The notes beneath the pieces are model-generated. The model did no database searches, was not told the origin of the DNA, and saw only the letters and a list, made by a program, of their open reading frames with translations. From Spirogloea muscicola (Eukaryota; Streptophyta; Zygnematophyceae; Spirogloeales; Spirogloeaceae), in assembly GCA_009602725.1 (NCBI GenBank), contig WELB01000098.1, positions 205,756 through 235,815 of the forward strand: a stretch of 30,060 nt of DNA, written 5' to 3'. Positions 1-9,000 of the stretch are shown in pieces; position 1 is the stretch's first letter, and the number at the start of each line of letters is the position of its first letter. A program made the position numbers and the translations under genes.

Positions 1-43
1 GCCGCCGGCGCCGCTGCCGCCCGGCCCGCCGCAGGGCGGCAAG
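1..43 (+). other. possible end of first NIT2 exon
   Basis: This GC-rich stretch reads as an Ala/Gly/Pro-rich peptide and ends in GGCAAG followed by GTGAGG, a good donor site. The next good acceptor is the CAG at 156-158, directly before the start of the nitrilase fold. It may be the end of a first exon coding an N-terminal extension such as an organelle transit peptide, which would be typical of algal omega-amidases. The true start codon would lie outside the window. This is an inference from splice motifs only. Confidence 0.3.
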
Positions 44-158
44 GTGAGGCGGCCAGCGGCCAGGCCCCGCCGCAGCCACCCACCAAGCCCTTCAATCCCA
101 AACCCTAATTCATAAAACCCCAAACCCTGACCCCTTGCCGCCGGCGGCGTTGGGCCAG

Positions 159-2542
159 GTGAAGCTGGCGCTGTGCCAGCTGCGCGTGTCCGACGACAAG
201 GGCGGCAACATCGCGCGGGCCCGCGCCGCCATCGAGGCCGCCGCCGACGCCGGCGCGCAGCTCGTCATGCTCCCGGTCGGCCATCTCGCCCCGCCCCGGC
301 CGCTGCCAGAGGTCGCTGCAGCGATTTGGGTGCTAAGTCCCAGAATGCAGATCAGTGTTCGATTCCCGACGTCGCCGAGCATTTGGGGTTTCTGTGGCCA
401 TCGAGGTCTCAGCCGGGACTTGAGAGTTGCTGTCTTGTCAACAGACTGTCATTGCCATTGCCATTGGTCGCCGATTTTGCGTTTTGCCAGGCCTGACCCC
501 CCGCTCCACGGCCATGGCTGGCACTTTTCCAGGAGATGTGGAACTGCCCCTACTCCAATGCCTCCTTCCCGACATATGCAGAGGACATTGATGCGGGGCC
601 TGAGGCATCGCCCTCCACTGCAATGCTGGCCGAGGTCGCCGCCGCCAGGCGCATCACGGTCATTGGCGGTTCCATTCCGGAGCGGTCGCAAGACAAGCTC
701 TACAATACCTGCTGCGTGTACGATCCTCATGGAAAGCTGCAGGGGAAGCTCAGCAAGGTATGCAGCCTCGGCTTACAAGCTTTTGCAAAGGGCTTCAGTT
801 TGACATGCCGAATCAACCTTCAGATGGCTGTAGCTGAAAATTATATTAAGGGTCCAACCCAGATGCTGGTAGTGTGCGCCATGTTGTGCTGTTTCCTTAC
901 CAATTGCGTCCATATTTTGGGGCATATCAGGTCCACCTGTTTGACATTGACATCCCTGGCAAGATCACATTCAAGGAGTCCGAGACCCTGACAGGAGGTA
1001 GCAACCTCACGGTTATCGATACAGGTGACGACGTCAGACACAGAACCTATCCTTTCTGAGACCGTGCGCCTTCTCTCTCTGAAAGAGAACCCATGAGCAG
1101 CAGACGAGCACTTAAATGGGCCATAGCCGTGTGATGCCTGCTTGATGCAATTCTCCTGACTTGCAAAGACATGCTTGCAAGGACGAGCATTGCTGAGCAG
1201 CTGGGCTGGGCCTTCGCTGGGGTCACTATGCAGAGCTGGGGCTTCGAGTTGGGCTCGGCATCTGCTACGACATTCGCTTCCCAGAGATGGCCATGCTTTA
1301 TGCAAACCGAGGTACTACCTGCTCAGCACTTACACATCATTCTCATGACTGCACTGTGCTGCAAAATGTCTCACAGGTTGAGTACTGGCTGTCGAAATTT
1401 AGAATCTGGAAGGTTTCTAAGACTTCCTGCTGCACACTGATGATGGCGGCAGTTATGCTGTGCTGTACAGGTGTGCATTTGTATGCTCTGCCAGGAGCTT
1501 TCAACATGACGACAGGCCCGGCACATTGGGAGCTGCTGGCTAAGGCAAGGTGAGGCTTTCAGGCGGGGCACTGTGGAGACTACCACTGGTCACACCCAAG
1601 CAATGAGTTTCTCTTTAAGCACACCCGCGTGGCCTATTAGTAATTGCTCCATTCCTTCCCTAACATTGATGACTGATGAAGAACGAGAGGGAAGCAGACA
1701 GAGGAGAGGAGTGCGTATCTGCAGGATAGCAGATTTTACCGTCTCAGACGCTTCTTGTACCTGGACAGCATAATATGGAATTGACTCCTGTGTGCTTGTG
1801 CTTGTGCTTGTGCTTGTACTTGTCTGGCTTTGGAGCAGAGCAGTTGACAATCAGGTACGTGTCTGTTGCATCATACCCCTTGCTTCTATTTAGCATTTCT
1901 CAACTACCTGGCTGCACATATCCAACTGCAGCAAACAATGTCAAGTTCATCCATGGCCAGGGGCTTCTCTTGTGTGTGCAGTTCTATGTTGCCCTCTGCT
2001 CGCCTGCACGGGATGACAAGGCGTCGTACATTGCATGGGGCCACTCCATTGTGACTGGACCAGTATGCATCGCAGCCTTCACTCTTTCGCGCCATCACAT
2101 TTGCCTGCTTATAGCAGGTTGAGTGGAGGCGCGTCAGCTGCCTCTCTGATGTAGATTTCTCCAGCGTAAAGGCATGCAGCAGGTGTTGCCAACCTAAGTA
2201 AGTGTAGTATGTGCTCCTTGTGCAGTTCGCTGAGACTGTTGCTTCTGCCGAGCACGAGGAGACAACTATCTATGCTGATATCGATGTCAACGAGATTAAG
2301 ACACGCAGGTGCGCAGATGTGTGGGTGGATCTTACTCCTTGACAGGTATCCTGTTGACCTGGCTTCCTTGTTGGGGAAAGATTGACAGCATTTGGAAGGT
2401 CACGTACCATGGATTTTGTGTGGTGACGGTATGTCTGTTGCGGTAGCCTCTGACAGAGCTCCTCAATTGCAGGATGAACATGCCGACTGACACACAGCGG
2501 CGTGGAGACATGTACGAGCTCGTGGATCATGGAGCAGAGTGA
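159..2542 (+). CDS. NIT2: omega-amidase NIT2 (nitrilase superfamily), 5' end incomplete
   Basis: Hydrolyses alpha-ketoglutaramate and alpha-ketosuccinamate to the 2-oxoacids and ammonia; acts in the cytosol or an organelle. The exons read by eye are 159-275, 533-757, 931-1024, 1234-1311, 1471-1549, 1839-1854, 1982-2062, 2226-2308 and 2473-2542 (stop TGA). All have GT-AG borders and compatible phases and give 280 codons, against 276 in human NIT2. The catalytic triad is complete: Glu40 in [11 protein letters not shown], made by the first junction; Lys114 before [10 protein letters not shown]; and Cys156 in [13 protein letters not shown]. The family blocks [16 protein letters not shown] and [16 protein letters not shown] follow, then [11 protein letters not shown] at the end. 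Residues are counted from 159, because the initiator codon is not seen; the frame upstream is open back to 48 without an ATG. Nothing suggests loss of function. Confidence 0.93.
1791..1824 (+). repeat. TGTGCT hexamer microsatellite in NIT2 intron
   Basis: About five copies of a TGTGCT/TTGTGC hexamer lie 15-48 bases upstream of the 16-nt NIT2 exon. The tract is T/G/C-rich, includes a TACTTG that could act as a branch-like site, and leads to the acceptor at 1837-1838. It is probably a simple repeat, and its position makes a role in recognising the tiny exon possible. Confidence 0.7.
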
Positions 2543-3145
2543 CCTGAACACCTGTCCAGTGCATGGCTTGCTCCTGGACAAAGGTTTTTGGTCCGGCACG
2601 ACAAACAAATGCAGCAGACAGACAATTAAACTGGAAGAGAAGCTGTGCCTTGCAATGTGCTAAACTCCAGCGGAGAAAGGGGACTTGAGAAGCTGGTAAC
2701 GCAATACATGTATCAACATGTATCACAATTTGAGTACAAGGCTGTTGTGCTGTTACTGTCTATTTTTGACAGGTGGCACCATCCTCAGATGAGATGGCAA
2801 GAAGAAGTTCTAGCGCAGCAATCTACAGTCTGATGAGCGGCGTCAGATAGGTACCTTGTGTTTGGGCATCATCTTATGGCCTAGAATATCTGCAGATGGC
2901 TGTCACCTCAGCAGAAGAATAAGTTGACCCTTGAGTACTTCTGCTGAGAAACGCAGGGGCAATGGACGGGCAAGTACGTTTGCCCCCTTTCCGTTCTCCG
3001 AGCTGCAAATATGTAGCTCTCCGAAGGAGACCTACTCCTTGTATAGGTATAATGCCCCCATTCCGACGATATTATGAGGAAGCCTAGAAATATTGCCGAG
3101 CAAGCTTGGGCTGGACCCAACGTTCTCCTGCCCCTCGCTTACTAG

Positions 3146-3274
3146 GCACAAGAACTTGCCGTTGCAGAGAAGGAAGTGAAGGAAGAGTTGCACCACAAGT
3201 GCGTGACAGAGGCAAAAGATGGTGGTGTCAGATGTGCTGTAAAGTACAACTTTTCAGATGCAAAACAGATGACA
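3146..3274 (+). other. orphan exon-like open stretch, product unknown
   Basis: These 43 codons are open, preceded by TTACTAG and followed by GTAAGC, so both ends look like splice sites. The peptide is Lys/Glu-rich and non-repetitive (it begins AQELAVAEKEVKEELHHKC and ends YNFSDAKQMT), unlike the surrounding repeats. It matches no family I can name. Nearby possible partners, such as 2773-2847 and 2914-2932, could not be joined to it in phase. It may be a real exon of an unresolved plus-strand gene between 2.6 and 3.3 kb, or a gene relic. Apart from this I see no gene in 2543-4733. Confidence 0.3.
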
Positions 3275-3559
3275 GTAAGCCATGGGCATCAGAGGTTGCC
3301 TCTGACGAGCGGCCAGGATAGCTAGCCCACACTAGACCGCTGGAAAAGCTGAGGTGTGCATGACCAAGTGAGCGTTGGAGCACTTTGCCAGCTCCGGTTG
3401 CTCGCTGGCTGCTGTGCAAGCCCGGCTCATCGTGGCTCAGAAAGCTCAAGTGGGAGTGCATAAGGAAAGAGCCTGAAGCAGCAGCAAGCAAAGTCCAGGC
3501 ACAATTGCACCCACATTCTGGAGCTCTGGTTGAGGGGGGCAGGGGCCGAGACTTGGGCG

Positions 3560-3863
3560 GCTGACAGAGAAGTGGCTCTCCCAATGAGGGCAAGGGCTGT
3601 GAAAAGAAGAAAGGAGAAGAAGGCTCGCCCATAGAGAAAGAGGGGCTGGCAAAGCCAGCCCAAAAAGAATGGACAATGTCCAAAGCCGAGCAAAGGGCTC
3701 GCCCATTGAGGATAGGGGCTGGAAAAGCCAGCCGGGAAAGAATTGACAAAGGGTCGAAGGGGCCACAATGACGGAGGGGCCTGAAAATGCTATGTCGGAA
3801 CGGGTGGAGGATGGACCACTCAGTAGCTACGAGTGAGGAGCCTCAAATCCGGCAGACTAGCTG
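3560..3863 (-). mobile_element. LINE 3'-end remnant with hairpin tail units
   Basis: Read on the minus strand, this begins with a degraded copy of the element's ORF end (CTAGTCTGCCGGATTTGAGG), a stop, and a 3' tail (GGTCCATCCTCCACCC and onward). Two hairpin units follow, with GGCTGGCttttCCAGCC at about 3717-3733 and GGGCTGGC-ttt-GCCAGCCC at about 3646-3664. Each is followed by a sequence like ATGGGCGAGCCC. The same order recurs at 11.3-12.1 kb and 29.7 kb, which marks it as a dispersed 5'-truncated retroelement. Confidence 0.65.
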
Positions 3864-4084
3864 ACAGATGGCGAAAAGGGTTCATTCTTTTTTCATTCTT
3901 TCAATGGGCGAGCCCTTTCAATGGGCCGTGCTATGGCTGCTGCTTCCGGGTCTCGGCAAAGTGCCGCTTCTCCTGCTCCGAGTTACTCTGATCTGCTGTT
4001 GCTCACACGTGGATACTGAGCAGCCATCTGCATCTCCCTCTGCACCATCTTGCACTTTGTAGTGTAGTCCTTTTTCAGCACCTC

Positions 4085-4265
4085 TTTCTTTGGCTTTGAA
4101 CATTGTCCATTCTTTTTGGGTTGGCTTTGCCAGCCCCTCTTCTCAATGGGCGAGCACCTTCTTCTTTCTTTCTTCCCTCATTCTTTTTTGGGCTGGCTGT
4201 TCCAGCCCCTATCCTTCTCTATGGGCGAGCCTTCTTCTATTCTCAATGGGCGAGCTCTTTCTTCT
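4085..4265 (+). mobile_element. two hairpin tail units, plus orientation
   Basis: Two consecutive copies of the tail unit: CATTCTTTTTGGG followed by GGCTGGCTTTGCCAGCCCC at about 4120, and TTTTTTGGGCTGGCTGTTCCAGCCCC at about 4185-4210. Each is followed by ATGGGCGAGC. They carry no ORF part and face away from the remnant at 3.6 kb. They are solo tails of the LINE-like family. Confidence 0.6.
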
Positions 4266-4733
4266 TGAAAAGTGGAGGTGGCAGCGAGTGGGCCACTTGA
4301 TATATGCCAACTGGAAGGGCCTTGGCGGCGCGATGTGAAAGCAAGCCACATGTACCACAGGCGGTGTTCATGACGAAGTGTTACCGAGTGCCGAGCTGCC
4401 TCCCCAGCCACGGGCCTCTCTTCCCCCGAGGCCGGGGTTGGAGCGCGGGGGCGGGGGCGGGGCTCGGCGCAGCCCCATATTTCGAAATTCGAATCAAACT
4501 CGACCGGCACCCTCCACAGCTGTGCCGCCGCCGGCCCCCCCCCGAACCCCCCGCCGCCGCCGCCCGCCGCCGCCNGCTCGCCTGCGGCCCCTGGTGACGG
4601 CGGCGCTCCTCCCGGCCCCACGACTCGCGCCAGCGCAGGCGAGCCAGGCGATGCTCGTTCGGCCTGCGGAGCGCAACCGCAAGGCGGCCCCGGTGGCGAG
4701 CTCCACTCTCGGCTGGCAGATCGTACGCCAGAG

Positions 4734-5953
4734 ATGAGGCCCGGCGGCGACGCCGGCGGCGGCGGCGCCGTCGGCGACGAGAACGCCAGCTGCTCGGAGG
4801 AGGCGGCACTCGGCGGCGGCGGCGGCGCCGCCGCCGCCCCCAAGGCCCGCAGCCCGCTGCCGCCAGGGTTCCCCCGTGCGCCGCTGCAGGACATCACGAC
4901 GGTCCTGTACCCTCCCAACGTGAGGCCCCCTTGTCCTTGCCTCTGCCCTGCCTGGCCGCGCTCATGGCCGCCGCCGCCATTGCCGCCTCTTCTGCTGCCG
5001 CGGCTGGCAGCGTCTGGCATTGCCTTGCCTGCCGCCTGCCGAGCAGCACGACGGGCTGTCTGATGGAGCGACTGGCCTACGCCGCAGCTGCAGCAGCAGG
5101 AGTGCGAGCCATGGCGCGCGCCAAAGAAGGACGGCAAGCACAAAGCGAGTGCAGGCGCCGGCCCGAGCCCCCTGGAGCAGATTCACGTCTGCGACAACCT
5201 CGGCGCGGCTGCGACGTCGGGCTCAGCAGACCAGGAGAAGCATCAGAAGGTGGGAGCCAGGGCTGGAGCCACCGATGCCCGCCCCTCCTGGAGGCCCAGG
5301 CCTGGCGGCAGCGGAAGCGGGAAGGTGGTGCACATGAGGTAGCGCAAGCCAACAAGCAACACGAAATTGCTGGAGCAATAGCTGGCAGTGCCTAGAAAGG
5401 CAACCTGCTTCAGCCGGCACGTACACTGAGACTATCAGCTCACCGCCTGTTATTGCCATTAACGGCACCTGGTGACGGCATGGCAAGCAGCGTCCTCCTT
5501 GCAGTGCACAAGCAGCGCAACGTTGACTAAGCAAACTCCTGCGGTTACGGCTTGCCAGCTTAGCTAGCAAGCACCTCGGTCTTGTTCATCTCCATTGGGC
5601 ACATGCCTTCTCCTGTGGCTCAACAGGGCGGCCAGAGCATGCAGCCTGTCAGGAGCCCCATCCTCTAATTGAGGAGCTTACTCCAAGTTATCAGGTCAAT
5701 GTGGATGTGTACAAGAGCCGCTATCATTTCCTCATGTGAGGTCTTTGCAGAGTGTGTCCGACTATCAAAAGAATGAAGAAAATGGTCTTGGCGTCGCCTC
5801 GAGCACCAGTGGCTCAGCATCGTAAGGTGGTGTCCTGAGCTACCTAAGGATGGCGTTCTAATCAGCAGCAATATCCCCCACAGAGTGAACAGAAGGGGCA
5901 CTGGAACACACCCGCCATGGCTGAAGGGACTTGGCAAAGACTCAAATCACTAA
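4734..5953 (+). CDS. predicted four-exon protein of unknown function
   Basis: Exons read by eye: 4734-4919, about 5100-5249, 5653-5735 and 5869-5953 (stop TAA). The donors are GTGAGG, GTGGGA and GTGAGG, and all phases agree, giving roughly 167 codons. The N-terminus is Gly/Ala-rich with an RAPLQDITTVLYPP segment. The middle is basic and hydrophilic (APKKDGKHKASAGAGPSPLEQ). The C-terminal half (EELTPSYQVNVDVYKSRYHF, then HRVNRRGTGTHPPWLKGLGK) looks like a conserved short domain, but I cannot name the family. The ATG at 4734 is the first in frame after the very GC-rich leader that holds the N at 4575. The gene converges on the RTX gene, whose stop lies 87 bases away. A PLQDIT string also occurs in A-type cyclins, but there is no cyclin box. 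Alternative reading: some coding may continue to a stop near 6023. Confidence 0.5.
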
Positions 5954-6039
5954 AGAGCAGGTTGTTGAGTTGCAGGTCCAGAGGCTACGATACAGGCAGC
6001 TGGCAGGGTATAGAACAGCATGAAATTGCTGGGAGTCAG

Positions 6040-9000
6040 TCAGGGGCCAACGACGCCGCAGTTAACATAGGGACATTTTGATGTCCAGCTGCTGTCAGGG
6101 TCAAGATTGTAGCGCGGCATGGGTAGCTTCGGGATGCCTGCTGCAGTTGTGAACAGCACGTTGGTGCTGGAGAGTGCGGTCGCTGCCCAGCTCTTGACGA
6201 CCACAAGTGGTGTGTCACAGCCGGGCAGGGAGATGGTTGCGTCCTGGCCGGCCGATTTTATTGCCAGCTGTGAGAGTGAGGTATATGTTCCAACGATGTA
6301 GATCTGCACGCGGAGAAATGACCACGTTTGGCAGGCCTAAGTCGACCATGGCATCTACTGAGACTGAACAATAGCGCCACACTTATGCTTTCAAGGGCTG
6401 TCCTATGATGCAACAGCGGAGTGATTGCAAAGACCTTATGAGCGCTGATGAGGTTGTATATGGTATCCGTTTCTGTGGCGGCGCACGTCGCTGGCGCATC
6501 AACATAGAGCTTGTCAGGGCCTGGGCCACCGATGAGCGCGTCACTGCCTGGGCCACCCCACAGAACGTTGGCGCCCGCCCGGATGCCAGTCCCAGCAAAG
6601 AGGAAGTCATCGCCCGCACCGCCAAAGAGGATGTCATTACCATCCTCTCCTGACTGCAATGCAACATCCTCAGGAAGTAGCTTAATGAGCACTAGCAGAG
6701 CAACATCTTGATCGGCCGACTACATCAGACACCGCCAATCGTCAATGAAGACAGCGTGTGGCAAGAATGGGGGCCTTCAAAGGCTTCCAAAGGCCAAGTG
6801 ATAGATGGAACGGGCCAAATTTCAGTAGGGTGCAAAGGAGCTCAGCATGCAGGCCGCGTTGAGCAGCCCCTGCAGTACTCACCATACGGTCATTGCCGCC
6901 CAGGCCCTGCATGGCATCATCGCCAGAGCCGCCCAGCATGATGTCGGGCCCAGCACCGCCCACCATGAAGTCTGCAAACATCTCTCTTTCCACGTTCCTG
7001 TCAAGGACTGCACGACTGACCTGCCGGCCGTTTGCAGCATGCACCTCCAACATGGCCATTGTGCCTGAGCTTAGTGCCATGTCAAGCAACCAGGGAAGCA
7101 GAGAAGCTTGCAATGTCCAATTCAAGCAGCAGGCCAGTATAGAGCATCAATGGGCGACTCGCAGTACGACGTGGAAGACGATGGCTCACCATTAAAAGCA
7201 AAGCCGAACATGAAGTTCATGATGCTGGGGTCTTTAAGGAAGCCATAGAGATTATCGGTGGTGTGCTGACAGAGAAACAAAGTCGCCTTCAGTCATGCGA
7301 ACCACTTGGCCCACACACAGATTGACCGGTCACTCTCATGCACACAACTTGGAACGTTCACCTCAGTCCAAGTTTGGACACTACAGAAGTCCGAGGTCTT
7401 GCCGACTCAAGCATCACTAGATGTTATTATTGAGGAACCATGAGCTGACACCTAAGAATCTGACTTCTTTAGTGAGCTGACTATTCGTGGGCTCTGGGGC
7501 TGACCTGGCCCTTGACAATGTTGAGAGGGGGCTTCAGCGAGGGCTCTGAGGGCTCTGGCAGCCGGCCTCGCCCGCCCTCGGGGGGGCCCGCAGCGGCAAA
7601 AGATATGATGCTGCCACATGACAAGATACCCTTCAATGAGCAAGCCCCTCCTTGGCCTTGCTTGTAATGGAGACTAATTAGAGGGCTGCACAGTTGGGTT
7701 GGGGCCCGGGACAGCTCATATACCTGGGGAGGGCTGCAGCAGACACGAGGCCCATGCTCGCAAACGGCGTGGCGCAGCCCACGACTGAGATGTAAACGTT
7801 GTGGTTGGGTGGTCCCACAATGCTGATGCCCTTAAGCTTGGCAGTCAGAAGCTTTTTCCCTGCGGTATCGGTGCCCGTCACTATGACCAGCTTGTCGCCT
7901 TCTGCGGGATTGAAGGTCCTCACAGAGTCCTGCTGTCATGAACGACTTGGATCAAGCCACTATTGCTGAGGCTTCATCTCCGGTCCAAAGGATATGCATC
8001 AAAACAGATGCATTGGTCGCGAGAGGGGTGCAGCTCGGCAACCTGCTCTCCACAGGGAAATGCGTTCACATAGTAGGTGTCTGCTCCTGCATCGCCATGG
8101 ACAATGTCTGCCATCCAATTGCAGGACTCTTGTCAGAAGGTCTGACGCCCAAGAGCAGAATGCGAAGATGGTCAAGCCACGGAATCACCAGAAGCATTTG
8201 CAACGACAATGACTCTGCGGAACATTAGCCGAGCAGCCCAATGTCCAGCATCAAGCAAGGAGGCTGCCTGCTCACTCCAGCCGGGTCCGCCCCAGATGAT
8301 GTCATTTCCATTGTCTCCAAACAGTGTGTCATTGCCAAGGCCTCCTTGCAGGTCATCATTGCCTGCAAGTCATTCAGGATGGAATGCACAATCACCTTCT
8401 GACTGACTTATGGGAAACAACGAAACATCACTGATAACCACTTGCTAAGGTGCAAAGAGACAAACGGGGTGGTGGAGCAGTACTCCAGTCTTGGCGGCCT
8501 GATTATAAGATGTGTGCATGTAAAGGCATTGGAAGTGAGAGCAGTACGTGTAACAATGCATCCTTGGAAGTCATTCACCTATGCCTCCATCGAGGAGGTC
8601 GTTTCCATCGTCCCCACGCAGGAGGTCGTCGCCATCATCGCCCGTCATGCGGTCGTTGCCGTCCCCGCCGTACATCTCGTCATTGCCTAGCTTACCTACC
8701 ATGAAGTCGTCGCCTGGGCCACCCTACATTCAGCAGACAGTGCCACAGCCAGTCAGACTCACTGCAATGATTTGCTTGCGCTTGCCGTGCTGGGAATGGT
8801 TGAGGAGGAAACTTACATACATGAGGTCATCCCACTGCAGGTTGGGAAATGCTGGCCCTGCGTCGCCGTTGAGCGTGTCATTCCCGTCCCCACCCCACAT
8901 CATGTCCCGGCCAGGCCCACCGATTAGCCGGTCATTTCCAGGGCCGCCGACCATGATGTCATCATCATGCTCGCCGTACAGATCGTCGTCGCCCAGGCCT

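Noticed and set aside
3228-3768. Three overlapping minus-strand ORFs rich in Phe, Ser and Pro
   Set aside because: They translate the LINE tail hairpins (peptides such as LGWLCQPL and GRAFFS recur at every tail copy).
4178-5143. Long minus-strand ORF (321 codons)
   Set aside because: It runs through the N, the GC-rich leader and retroelement tails, is low-complexity Gly/Arg/Pro, and is antisense to two exons that join in phase. It is a composition artefact.
4734-5249. A-type cyclin, from the PLQDIT string
   Set aside because: No cyclin box is found in any downstream frame. The motif is too short to support the call.
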